Source: Edaphovirga cremea
Lineage (GTDB): Bacteria > Pseudomonadota > Gammaproteobacteria > Enterobacterales > Enterobacteriaceae
Assembly (NCBI RefSeq): GCF_003332275.1
Contig: NZ_QOVA01000001.1
Span: forward strand, 558,001-622,000
Reading direction: 5' to 3'
Length of the DNA: 64,000 bases
In this document: one piece after another, positions 1 to 8,139 of the stretch
Numbering within the stretch: the first letter of the stretch is position 1
Layout: each line of letters begins with the position of its first letter
Notes under the pieces: generated by a model
The model's database searches: none
Told to the model about the DNA's origin: nothing
Seen by the model: only the letters and a program-made list of their open reading frames with translations
Position numbers and translations under genes: made by a program

Positions 1-704
1 TTTCCGGCCATGATCACATAACGTGCAGTGACTTGCCCCTTGGACGTGAAGATTTTTGCCGGGTTGCCATGTTCAACGCGCGTCACGGCAGATTGTTCAA
101 AAATTCGTCCGCCATGACGGCGAACAGCTTCGGCTTCGCCAAGCAGCAGATTGAGCGAGTGAATGTGCCCGCCACGATGATCGAGCAGACCGCCAACGTA
201 GCGGTCAGTGGCGATCTCCTGACGGATCGTGACGTCATCAAGCAGGGTGAGTTGGTCATTGCCGTGGCGTTTCCACAATGCTTCTTGATCGCGAAGTTCC
301 CTGAATTGTTTTTGGCTGAGGGCGGCAAAGATACATCCGGGGCGATAATCACAGTCGATGGAATACTGGTCGATGCGCTGGCGGATAATGTCTGAGCCTT
401 CAAACATCATATTGCCCAGCATTCTTGCAGTTTCTTTCCCATAACGGGCTTGAATGATATCGATATCGCGACTGTAGGAGTTGACCACCTGCCCGCCGTT
501 TCGGCCACTGGCTCCCCAGCCCACCCGCGCTGCTTCGAGAACGATCACATCGTATCCCGCTTCGGTGAGAAACAGGGCGGAGGAGATACCGGTGAAACCC
601 CCGCCCACAATACAGACATCGCATTCAAGCGGCTCGGTGAGTTCTGGCCAGGGTTGATGCGGGTTGGCACTGCCTGCGTAATAACTGTCAACGTGTTCGG
701 TCAT
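1..704 (-). CDS. puuB: Gamma-glutamylputrescine oxidase PuuB, N-terminal part (runs off the left edge)
   Basis: This FAD-dependent oxidoreductase oxidises gamma-glutamylputrescine to gamma-glutamyl-aminobutyraldehyde in the PuuA-PuuB-PuuC-PuuD putrescine pathway. Reading leftwards from the ATG at 704 gives 234 codons before the window ends. The protein starts MTEHVDSYYAGSANPH and then has a dinucleotide-binding stretch, CDVCIVGGGFTGISSALFL, the GxGxxG-type motif of DAO-family oxidoreductases, followed by VGWGASGRNGGQV, which is typical of PuuB. The start lies 35 bp after the puuR stop, so puuD-puuR-puuB read as one operon. In E. coli the aldehyde dehydrogenase gene puuC sits between puuR and puuB; it is not there in this window. 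The C-terminus cannot be checked. Confidence 0.93.
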   Translation of the reverse strand, partial: MTEHVDSYYAGSANPHQPWPELTEPLECDVCIVGGGFTGISSALFLTEAGYDVIVLEAARVGWGASGRNGGQVVNSYSRDIDIIQARYGKETARMLGNMMFEGSDIIRQRIDQYSIDCDYRPGCIFAALSQKQFRELRDQEALWKRHGNDQLTLLDDVTIRQEIATDRYVGGLLDHRGGHIHSLNLLLGEAEAVRRHGGRIFEQSAVTRVEHGNPAKIFTSKGQVTARYVIMAG

Positions 705-739
705 GATGCGATCCTCTTCCCAGGGCCAGGAACAGGGGG

Positions 740-1297
740 CTAGAACGTGTTTGGAGTATGGGCGCTTACAATCCTGCAAATCCTCGTGGAAGTATTGCTG
801 AAGCTGTGCGGGATACCGGTGTTGATGGCGTAACTCTGTCCGGCTTTCAACGGGTAACTCAGGCCATTGACCATCAGCAGAATTTCACCTTCCAGTAACG
901 TGCCGACCTCCTCCCCCTGATGTTTTATTTTCTCGCCGGTCGTGCTGCCTGGCTGATAGGTCTCCAGCAGCATCGCTACCGCGTGTGTCGGCGTACCGTT
1001 GTGAATCAGTTTCATTGATACACCGCGACTGCCAATTTCAATTAATTCGTCTGGATTAATCACTATCCTTGGGGTGTGGCCCTCTTCCTTATCGGCAAAG
1101 AATTCTGAAAGAGATAACCCATACACTTTAAGCAATTTCTGTAAGGTACTGATCGCCGGACTGACCTTATCTTGTTCTATGGTACTGATGGCGCTGTGCG
1201 TCAGACCGGACAACTCGGCAGCCCGGCGCTGCGACATACCCCGTTGCTGGCGGAGTTCCGAGAGACGCCGTCCGGGGGACAGCTCGATCCCGGCCAT
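740..1297 (-). CDS. puuR: HTH-type transcriptional repressor PuuR
   Basis: PuuR is the putrescine-responsive repressor of the puu genes. The 185-residue length equals E. coli PuuR. An N-terminal Xre-type helix-turn-helix is visible at about residues 10-65 (RLSELRQQRGMSQRRAAE, then SHSAIST-like recognition helix region and KVSPAIST). A C-terminal cupin domain at about 105-180 carries HQGEEVGTLLEGEI and the conserved GIPHSFSNTS. The ATG overlaps the last base of the puuD stop (TAATG), which suggests translational coupling. Its likely operators are the repeats in the puuD-puuA gap. The identification rests on near-identity in the HTH and on the neighbourhood. Confidence 0.95.
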   Translation of the reverse strand: MAGIELSPGRRLSELRQQRGMSQRRAAELSGLTHSAISTIEQDKVSPAISTLQKLLKVYGLSLSEFFADKEEGHTPRIVINPDELIEIGSRGVSMKLIHNGTPTHAVAMLLETYQPGSTTGEKIKHQGEEVGTLLEGEILLMVNGLSYPLKAGQSYAINTGIPHSFSNTSTRICRIVSAHTPNTF

Positions 1298-2058
1298 TAT
1301 TGGCGTTCACCTTTAGCTGTACGGCACGCGTCAATAAATGAGGCGAAAATCAGCTTCGATACGGGATCGTTCTGACTGTGCCATTCCGGATGCCACTGAA
1401 CACCCAGCGCAAAAGGGTGGTTGCGCACGCTGACGGCTTCAATCAGATTGTCCGGTGCACGCGCTTCAATGGTCAGCATGTCACCTAGCTGGCGGGCACC
1501 CTGGCCATGCAGAGAGTTCACCTGAAAGTCCTGATATCCGGGAAGCATTCTGGACAGCAGCCCGCCGGGCACGATGTGTACCGGATGGACCGGATCGTAC
1601 TGCTGATCGTGCGAAAGATTGGGATCTTCGCGGTGATCCATATATTCCCGCTGACCATGGACTTTGCGGTAAAGCGTGCCGCCGGTCGCCACCACCAGTT
1701 CCTGCATACCGCGACAAGCCGCCAATAAAGGAATACGATGGTTCAGGGTGGCTTTAACCAGTGCCAGACTCAGCATATCGCGGCCTGGATCGGCCAGCGC
1801 CTCGATTCCCTCTTCCCCGTAGTGATGGGGTTCTATATTGCTTGGGCTGCCTGTAAGGAATATGCCATCCAGCCGCGCAAGTACGCTTTCCAGCGCATCA
1901 AATTGCGTTCCCAGCACTTGGGGCAGGGCAAGGGGTAAACCGCCCGCGTCAAAGATGGCATCGAGATACTTCTCATGCACCGTTTGCGCCGGGTTGCCGT
2001 CGATGATGTTTTCACACATAACAACGCCGATGACCGGTCTGTAAAATATATTGCCCAT
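1297..2058 (-). CDS. puuD: Gamma-glutamyl-gamma-aminobutyrate hydrolase PuuD
   Basis: PuuD is a cytosolic class I glutamine amidotransferase-fold hydrolase that releases GABA from gamma-glutamyl-GABA, the last step of the gamma-glutamylated putrescine pathway. The protein has 253 residues (254 in E. coli). The nucleophile is Cys115 in LLAACRGMQE, and the partner His223 and Glu225 are in GVQWHPEWH. The oxyanion-loop region LTGSPSNIEPHHYG at about 68-82 is also typical. It is the first gene of the leftward puuD-puuR-puuB unit, divergent from puuA across a 318-bp control region, and its stop overlaps the puuR start by one base. Confidence 0.95.
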   Translation of the reverse strand: MGNIFYRPVIGVVMCENIIDGNPAQTVHEKYLDAIFDAGGLPLALPQVLGTQFDALESVLARLDGIFLTGSPSNIEPHHYGEEGIEALADPGRDMLSLALVKATLNHRIPLLAACRGMQELVVATGGTLYRKVHGQREYMDHREDPNLSHDQQYDPVHPVHIVPGGLLSRMLPGYQDFQVNSLHGQGARQLGDMLTIEARAPDNLIEAVSVRNHPFALGVQWHPEWHSQNDPVSKLIFASFIDACRTAKGERQ

Positions 2059-2222
2059 TTTACCGCCTTACTGAGTGGACTAAAATGTTGACAGTGAGTG
2101 TCATGTAACACTGTATGTTCAATATTTTAACAATTTAGCAGTGAGTTGGTTGATATTCAAACTGAAGCGTTACAGTTGCAAAACATTTACGTTAAGGCTA
2201 TGTTTTTTTATATGGCTCATAT

Positions 2223-2271
2223 TTTGAGCATGGTAAAAACTTTGAGCACGGTGGATTTCTTTCAGCACGGA
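2223..2271. promoter_or_regulatory. Three phased direct repeats between puuD and puuA, candidate PuuR operators
   Basis: The 318-bp gap between the divergent puuD and puuA genes has no plausible ORF. It contains TTTGAGCATGGT at 2223-2234, TTTGAGCACGGT at 2241-2252 and TTTCAGCACGGA at 2260-2271. They are spaced 18 and 19 bp apart, so they fall on nearly the same face of the helix. A further AT-rich sequence at 2115-2129, read on the minus strand, has TTGAACA after AAAATA and resembles the published E. coli PuuR site (AAAATATAATGAACA, quoted from memory). Binding by PuuR is inferred from position and partial similarity only. Confidence 0.5.
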
Positions 2272-2376
2272 AAAATACCCTGCAAGCGAGATAACTGCGT
2301 TGAAAAGAGCAAATTAATACGGCGCGCGTCGGTAAGATGCGATAAACGCCACCTTTAGATTAACGGCGGAAAACTT

Positions 2377-3795
2377 ATGCAAACGAACCTGGTAGAAGTG
2401 CAGAACTTCGCGAAACTTGGCGAAGAGAGACGAAGTAGCGCGTTCCAACGTGAAGTGAAAGAATACTTGGAACGCCAGCCACTTACGCAACACATTGATA
2501 TTCTCCTCACCGATTTAAATGGCAGTTTCCGCGGTAAACGTATCCCCCTTTCTGCATTGCTCAAACTGGAAAAAGGCTGCTATTTCCCTGCCTCGGTATT
2601 TGCCATGGATATCCTCGGCAATACCGTCGAAGAGGCCGGTTTGGGTCAGGAACTCGGCGAGCCGGATCGGATGTGCCTGCCTATCCCCGGTACGCTGGTG
2701 CCTTCAGCGGCCGACCCGGAACATATTGGTCAATTGCTGCTGACCATGCTTGATGAAGATGGTACTCCCTTTGACGTTGAACCCCGTAATGTACTGAACA
2801 CGTTGTGGCAGACATTGCGCCAGCGGGGGTTATTCCCTGTGGTAGCGGTAGAGTTGGAGTTCTATCTCATCGATCGACAGCGTGATGCCGAAGGGTACCT
2901 ACAGCCCCCCTGTACGCCTGGGACGCAAGAACGCAATATTCAGACCCAGGTTTATTCCGTTGATAATTTGCGCCATTTCGGTGACGTTCTGGGTGAAATT
3001 GATCGGCTGGCAAAGATGCAGGGTTTGCCAGCCGATGGGGCGATTGCCGAGTCGTCGCCAGGTCAGTTCGAAATCAATCTGCGCCACAGTGATAATGTTC
3101 TGCGCGCCTGTGACGATGCGCTGGCGTTGAAACGTTTGGTGCGTCTGGTGGCAGAAAACCATGAGATGGATGCGACGTTTATGGCCAAGCCCTATGAAGA
3201 CTATGCGGGCAGTGGCATGCACATTCATGTCAGTATGCAAGACGACAACGGCAAGAATATTTTTTCCGATGATCAGGGCGAAAACTCTGCACTCATGAAT
3301 CGGGCGCTGGCCGGTATGCTGGCGCTGATGCCGTCCTCGATGGCGATTCTGGCACCGAATGTAAATGCTTTCAGGCGTTTTCAGCCCGGCATGTATGTTG
3401 CTACGCAGGCCTCATGGGGACATAACAACCGTACCGTTGCGCTGCGAATCCCTTGCGGCGATCGGGATAACCATCGCGTGGAATACCGGGTGGCCGGTGC
3501 GGATGCCAATCCTTATCTGGTTGTCGCGACCGTGTTGGCAGGTATTCTTTATGGGCTGGACAACGATCTCGAACTGCCTGAACCGGTGACGGGGAATGGT
3601 CTGGAACAGGAAGGTTTTCCGTTACCGATCCGCCAGAGTGATGCTTTGTATGAATTTGAACAGCAACCTGAATTGAAAAAATATCTGGGGCAGCGCTTCT
3701 CCCACGTCTTTCACGCCTGCAAATCCGACGAACTCATGCAGTTCGAACGACTGGTGACTGAAACCGAGATTGACTGGATGCTGCGCAATGCGTGA
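2377..3795 (+). CDS. puuA: Gamma-glutamylputrescine synthetase PuuA
   Basis: PuuA ligates glutamate to putrescine using ATP, the entry step of the gamma-glutamylated putrescine pathway. It is a glutamine-synthetase-family enzyme of 472 residues, the same length as E. coli PuuA. The GS beta-grasp domain is at about 35-130 (DILLTDLNGSFRGKRIP). The catalytic domain contains VELEFYL, GQFEINLRH, GSGMHIHVS and NHRVEYRVAGADANPYL, the metal- and ATP-binding signatures of the family. The ATG at 2377 gives an N-terminus matching the E. coli protein. It is divergent from puuD and is followed, after a terminator, by the transporter puuP. Confidence 0.97.
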   Translation: MQTNLVEVQNFAKLGEERRSSAFQREVKEYLERQPLTQHIDILLTDLNGSFRGKRIPLSALLKLEKGCYFPASVFAMDILGNTVEEAGLGQELGEPDRMCLPIPGTLVPSAADPEHIGQLLLTMLDEDGTPFDVEPRNVLNTLWQTLRQRGLFPVVAVELEFYLIDRQRDAEGYLQPPCTPGTQERNIQTQVYSVDNLRHFGDVLGEIDRLAKMQGLPADGAIAESSPGQFEINLRHSDNVLRACDDALALKRLVRLVAENHEMDATFMAKPYEDYAGSGMHIHVSMQDDNGKNIFSDDQGENSALMNRALAGMLALMPSSMAILAPNVNAFRRFQPGMYVATQASWGHNNRTVALRIPCGDRDNHRVEYRVAGADANPYLVVATVLAGILYGLDNDLELPEPVTGNGLEQEGFPLPIRQSDALYEFEQQPELKKYLGQRFSHVFHACKSDELMQFERLVTETEIDWMLRNA

Positions 3796-3946
3796 TCCGA
3801 GATGAGAAACAAAATGTATTGATTGAAATGCGAACTTTTTGGGGCCTATTCCTGAACGTATAACTGAACGTCTAAAAAGAAATTGTTTCAGAAGGTCTCA
3901 ACATCTTGTCTTCTGCCCTCGCTCTGGTGCAAAATACGCGACATGC

Positions 3947-3978
3947 AAATAACCGACGCTTTAAGGCGCCGGTTATTT
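3947..3978 (+). terminator. Rho-independent terminator after puuA
   Basis: The arm AAATAACCGACGC ends at 3959 and its partner GCGCCGGTTATTT starts at 3966. They pair with one mismatch around a 6-nt loop and are followed by a run of T. It lies 150 bp after the puuA stop and would separate puuA from puuP, so puuP probably has its own promoter in the 335 bp that follow. Confidence 0.8.
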
Positions 3979-4261
3979 TTTTGCATTTTATGTTGTACAA
4001 ACACGCGGTTCACTAATCAAGAGGCCGGACACCGATCCGGATAGATAAACACGTTCGTGCGCGATCAAACAAAACTTTATGGTCGCCACTATGAGGATAA
4101 GAAAGATGGGGCAATTGTTTAACCTGGCACCGGTTTACGCCGGTTTCCGCTGTGGGCGCAGTGATTATGGAGCAGCTGGCAATATCCTGCCATGCAATCC
4201 CGCTTCGATTACCCCTCTTTTACCAGCAAGTCGATCGACACGAAGTCTTCCCGCGACCTTA

Positions 4262-4292
4262 CGATTATCTGTGTGTACCCGCCAGATAATCG
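4262..4292 (+). promoter_or_regulatory. Leader hairpin directly before the puuP ribosome binding site
   Basis: CGATTATCTG (4262-4271) and CAGATAATCG (4283-4292) form a perfect 10-bp stem with an 11-nt loop. The purine-rich ribosome binding region (AAGG, then a run of seven G from 4300) begins at the next base, and the puuP ATG is at 4314. The rest of the 335-bp stretch after the terminator shows no recognisable gene. A regulatory role in puuP translation is an inference from position. Confidence 0.45.
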
Positions 4293-4313
4293 AAGGTAAG
4301 GGGGGGCTGCGTC

Positions 4314-5684
4314 ATGTCGCTTAATATCGCCACTGCCGCTCCGGCAACTCAACGCGTACAACTGCGTAAAACCCTGACATTGGTTCAAGTGGTTATGATG
4401 GGGCTCGCCTATCTGCAGCCTATGACCATTTTTGATACTTTCGGTATTGTTTCTGGCCTGACCGACGGTCATGTCGCCACTGCCTATGCTTTCGCGTTGA
4501 TTGCAGTACTCTTTACCGCTGTCAGTTATGGCAAGCTGGTGCGTCGCTTCCCGTCAGCCGGGTCGGCGTATACCTATGCGCAAAAGGCCATCAACCCACA
4601 TGTTGGTTTCATGGTGGGCTGGTCTTCGCTGCTCGATTATCTGTTTATGCCGATGATCAATATCCTGCTGGCGAAAATCTATCTGGAAGCGATTTTCCCA
4701 GGTGTGCCATCGTGGATTTTCGTGGTGTCGCTGGTTGGAATCATGACGGTGTTCAACCTGCGCGGCATCAAGCTGGTCGCAAACCTGAACAGCATTATCG
4801 TTGTGGTACAAGTGGCGATCATGGTGGTGTTCCTCGGTCTGCTGATCCACGGTGTTTACCAGGGTGAAGGTTCCGGCACACTGGTGAGTTCGCGTCCGTT
4901 CTATTCTGAGAATGCCCATGTGGTGCCGATGATTACCGGTGCGACAATTCTGTGCTTCTCTTTCCTCGGCTTTGATGGCATCAGTTCACTGTCTGAAGAG
5001 ACACCGAACGCCGGTAAAGTGATCCCGAAAGCGATATTCCTGACGGCGCTGATTGGCGGCATCATCTTTATCGTGGTGTCATACTTCCTGCAACTGTACT
5101 TCCCGGATATCTCGCGCTTCCACGATCCGGATGCATCGCAGCCAGAAATCATGCTGTTTGTGGCGGGTAAATTCTTCCAGGCGGTGATTCTCTGTTTCTC
5201 CTGCGTTACCGTACTGGCGTCCGGGATGGCAGCACATGCGGGTGTTTCCCGTCTGCTGTATGTCATGGGGCGCGACGGTGTATTCCCAGAGAAAATCTTT
5301 GGCTATGTGCATCCGAAATGGCGTACTCCGGCATTCAACGTATTGCTGGTAGGGGTTGTGGCACTCTCCGCCATCAAATTTGATCTGGTCACCGCGACGG
5401 CGCTGATTAATTTTGGTGCACTGGTCGCCTTTACCTTTGTGAACCTGTCAGTGATTTCGCAGTTCTATATTCGTGAACGCCGTAACCGCACGCTGAAGGA
5501 TCGTATCAACTATCTGGTTCTGCCGGTGATGGGTGCGCTGACTGTCGGTGCGTTGTGGATGAACCTGGAGAGCAGTTCAATGACTCTGGGTCTGGTGTGG
5601 GGTGCCATCGGCCTGACTTATCTGGGCTTTATCACCCGCAGCTTCCGTCAGCCACCTCCGCAAATGGAAGAAGAGCTGGTGTAG
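4314..5684 (+). CDS. puuP: Putrescine importer PuuP (APC family)
   Basis: PuuP is an inner-membrane proton-driven putrescine importer of the amino acid-polyamine-organocation family. The protein has 456 residues (461 in E. coli) and about twelve hydrophobic segments. Diagnostic stretches are [19 protein letters not shown] (TM1), [40 protein letters not shown] and [15 protein letters not shown]. It supplies substrate for PuuA. Unlike a tightly coupled operon it is separated from puuA by 518 bp with a terminator and a leader hairpin. The start follows a strong G-rich ribosome binding site. The stop codon lies inside a short tandem repeat. Confidence 0.95.
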   Translation: MSLNIATAAPATQRVQLRKTLTLVQVVMMGLAYLQPMTIFDTFGIVSGLTDGHVATAYAFALIAVLFTAVSYGKLVRRFPSAGSAYTYAQKAINPHVGFMVGWSSLLDYLFMPMINILLAKIYLEAIFPGVPSWIFVVSLVGIMTVFNLRGIKLVANLNSIIVVVQVAIMVVFLGLLIHGVYQGEGSGTLVSSRPFYSENAHVVPMITGATILCFSFLGFDGISSLSEETPNAGKVIPKAIFLTALIGGIIFIVVSYFLQLYFPDISRFHDPDASQPEIMLFVAGKFFQAVILCFSCVTVLASGMAAHAGVSRLLYVMGRDGVFPEKIFGYVHPKWRTPAFNVLLVGVVALSAIKFDLVTATALINFGALVAFTFVNLSVISQFYIRERRNRTLKDRINYLVLPVMGALTVGALWMNLESSSMTLGLVWGAIGLTYLGFITRSFRQPPPQMEEELV

Positions 5685-5729
5685 TTAACACGATGAATAG
5701 TTAACATCAGGAATAGTTAACACCTGGAA
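5682..5729 (+). repeat. Three 16-bp tandem repeats at the puuP stop codon
   Basis: Units start at 5682, 5698 and 5714, exactly 16 bp apart. Each begins TAGTTAACA and ends GAA, and the variable bases are in the middle. The first TAG is the puuP stop. A strong terminator follows 18 bp later. Confidence 0.8.
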
Positions 5730-5747
5730 ATAAAAGTCAGAACAGAC

Positions 5748-5780
5748 AAGGGGATAACGTGAATGCGTTATCCCCTTTTT
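5748..5780 (+). terminator. Strong terminator between convergent puuP and sbcB
   Basis: AAGGGGATAACG (5748-5759) pairs perfectly with CGTTATCCCCTT (5766-5777) around a 6-nt loop and is followed by more T. It ends puuP and probably also sbcB read-through from the other side. Confidence 0.9.
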
Positions 5781-5809
5781 GAGCGCGGGCATTTTTAACC
5801 CGTAACGGC

Positions 5810-7237
5810 CTAGCTCGCCAGATCCCGGCCATACTCAAACAATGCTTTAAGCAGCGCCATTTTCTCTTTATCGCCCTCGTGCAGGTTATACAACTCTTCC
5901 AATTGCTGCACATAACGTTGAACACGTTCAGGATTGAGGACTTCCTGACGGTGCAGCAACCATCGTCGTTGCTCGGTATCATCCAGCGTGCCTGGGAAAT
6001 TGCGTGCACGATAGCGAAACAGCAAGGGCTCGAGACGCGGGTCGTTGAAGGTGAGATCCAACGCAGGCAAGTTCTGCGGCGCGGTTTCCAGTATGATTTT
6101 CATTGTTGCCCTGTCGGCGTCGCTGAAAAAGCCGTCATACAGTTGCGCATCGACATCGTCAGTAGCGGGGTAGGGTTCTGCTTCAGCATACAAAGCCACC
6201 ACTTTTTCACGGACCACCGGGTTTTGGCGCAGGAGTTGCAAATTTTGCAGGCAGCGCTCGCGATCAATCCCCAAACGGTCAGCATTCTCCGCTAATAGCG
6301 TTTTCGCCGGTGCCAGAACCGGGCATTTATTTATGTGAATCAACTTCAGCGGTACAGGAGAAAGAGTGCCAAGTACATCACGGCGGGTATACAGGCGCTC
6401 GCGCAGTGCATCGGCGCTGAGTTCAAGCAGAGGGGTCATATCTCCGGCCAAATCGCAGACGATCACCGCATTTTTGTTGTCCGGATGCCACGCCAGTGGC
6501 GCAATCCAACTGGTATTTCCGCGTGCAGCGCCGAACATACCGGAGACATGAACCAGCGGCGTCATTTGCGGTATATCAAGCAGGGCATTGATCTTGTGCT
6601 TATTGCGGTGTTCGAGCAGATAATCAAACAGTCGCGGCTGTGCCTGCTTGACGAGTTTCGCCATCGCAATGGTGGCGTAAACATCCGACATCGCGTCATG
6701 GGCATGGAGATGTTCCACACCGTTGGCATTGGTGAGATGCTCAAGACGGAAACTGGGAAAACCCTCTTCATTTTCCGGCCAGACAATGCCTTCAGGGCGC
6801 AGCGCATAGCAGGCGCGCATGACATCCAGCAGATCCCAGCGGGAATTGCCATTTTGCCAACTATAGGCATATGGATCGTAGAAGTTACGATAAAAAATAT
6901 TGCGGCTGACTTCGTCGTCGAAACGGATGTTGTTATAGCCGAGAATACAGGTTTTTGGCGCACTGAAGGCTTCATTGATCTGCCGGCTGAATTGCGCCTC
7001 ACTCACCCCTTTTGCCAGTGCCTGCTGCGGGGTGATGCCGGTGATCATCACGGCTTCAGGATCGGGTAGATAGTCGTCGGCGGGGGCGCAGTAGATGACC
7101 AACGGATCGTCGATGATATTGAAGTCCATATCGGTACGAACGCCTGCAAATTGGGCAGGGCGATCGCGTGATGGACTGATGCCGAAGGTCTCGTAATCAT
7201 GGATGTAAAATGTAGGTTGTACCGGTTTGTCTGCCAT
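5810..7237 (-). CDS. sbcB: Exodeoxyribonuclease I
   Basis: SbcB is a processive 3'-5' single-strand DNA exonuclease used in mismatch repair, recombination and single-strand clearing; it interacts with SSB. The length, 475 residues, equals E. coli ExoI. The DEDDh active site is complete: Asp14 and Glu16 in HDYETFG, Asp107 in NNIRFDDEV, His180 and Asp185 in HAHDAMSDVYAT. The SH3-like and C-terminal helical domains follow (HVSGMFGAARGNTSWIAPLAWHP at its start). The gene is divergent from the uspF-like gene, and yeeA and tmaR are close by as in the E. coli sbcB region. Confidence 0.97.
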   Translation of the reverse strand: MADKPVQPTFYIHDYETFGISPSRDRPAQFAGVRTDMDFNIIDDPLVIYCAPADDYLPDPEAVMITGITPQQALAKGVSEAQFSRQINEAFSAPKTCILGYNNIRFDDEVSRNIFYRNFYDPYAYSWQNGNSRWDLLDVMRACYALRPEGIVWPENEEGFPSFRLEHLTNANGVEHLHAHDAMSDVYATIAMAKLVKQAQPRLFDYLLEHRNKHKINALLDIPQMTPLVHVSGMFGAARGNTSWIAPLAWHPDNKNAVIVCDLAGDMTPLLELSADALRERLYTRRDVLGTLSPVPLKLIHINKCPVLAPAKTLLAENADRLGIDRERCLQNLQLLRQNPVVREKVVALYAEAEPYPATDDVDAQLYDGFFSDADRATMKIILETAPQNLPALDLTFNDPRLEPLLFRYRARNFPGTLDDTEQRRWLLHRQEVLNPERVQRYVQQLEELYNLHEGDKEKMALLKALFEYGRDLAS

Positions 7238-7499
7238 TACTCGATTATGCTCCCTGATGAATGGCCTTTAGCATGGTCATCAGTTAGTTACGTTATGTAT
7301 TTGCCCAATCATGCCTGATGATATCGACGGAGTGATAAAGCCGGGCCGTTTTCATGCACCAGTATACCGGAAAAACGGCATTTCCAGATATCAATGAAAA
7401 CAATCGAAAGTTGATGATTCATCACAGTTAATTTTCACAAAATTAACAATAATAGAGATAACAAGAAGTCCACTCAACCGTGTCATAGAAGGGGGGTAT

Positions 7500-7928
7500 A
7501 TGTATACAACCATTTTAGTGCCAGTTGATATAAGCGAGCAGGAACTTACAGAAAAAGCGTTAGCCCATGTGAAGTATCTGGCGAAGATGAGCGGAGCAAA
7601 AGTGCATTTTTTCCATGCAATGCCCGATCCTTCCATCTTCATTCCGGAAATGGGTTACACCATGGTGACTACCACCGAAGAAATAAAAGAGAAGTCCAAA
7701 CAAGCGATTGAAGAATTTATCAAAGGTTTGGATATTCCCGCCGAACAGGTCACCTACACAGCCTCTTTTGGAACGCCGAGAGACAGGGTGCTGGAGCTGG
7801 CTGATGAAATCAAGGCAGATCTGATCGTCATCGGCTCACATCGGCCAAGTGTTTCAACCTATCTGCTTGGTTCCAACGCCTCTGCTATCGTCCGCCATGC
7901 AAAAATACCGGTCCTGGTGATAAGGTAA
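7500..7928 (+). CDS. uspF: Universal stress protein, UspF type
   Basis: This 142-residue cytosolic protein has the universal stress protein A fold (MYTTILVPVDISEQELTEKA at the N-terminus, IVIGSHRPSVSTYLLGSNAS near the C-terminus). The GSNAS phosphate-binding region and the ILELAxxI(K/P)A-type helix match the UspF/UspG class, with UspF the closer by eye. Members of this class bind ATP and are linked to adhesion and stress survival in E. coli. The ATG follows a G-rich ribosome binding site. It stands alone, divergent from sbcB and followed by its own terminator. UspG is the alternative name. Confidence 0.8.
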   Translation: MYTTILVPVDISEQELTEKALAHVKYLAKMSGAKVHFFHAMPDPSIFIPEMGYTMVTTTEEIKEKSKQAIEEFIKGLDIPAEQVTYTASFGTPRDRVLELADEIKADLIVIGSHRPSVSTYLLGSNASAIVRHAKIPVLVIR

Positions 7929-7950
7929 ATACGTAATAGCATGGTGCCAA

Positions 7951-7972
7951 AACCCACTTCGGTGGGTTTTTT
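7951..7972 (+). terminator. Terminator after the uspF-like gene
   Basis: AACCCAC (7951-7957) and GTGGGTT (7962-7968) close a TTCG tetraloop, followed by T residues. It is 23 bp after the stop. Confidence 0.92.
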
Positions 7973-8139
7973 TATACCAATAAATAACCAGAGAAGGATT
8001 TTTCTCCCCGCGGCTGCCTTTTTTCTCAACAAATAGACAATCGCGACATGTTTTGTAAAACAACCCACATCCAGGCAAGGTGATTGCTTCGGGCAAGTCC
8101 GTTACACTGATCACACTATTGGTGTTTTGCGGGTGAAAT

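Noticed and set aside
4079-4324. An 81-codon frame ahead of puuP that runs 11 bp into it
   Set aside because: It has no ribosome binding site of note and no recognisable residues, and it runs through the leader hairpin. I treat it as chance in a leader region.
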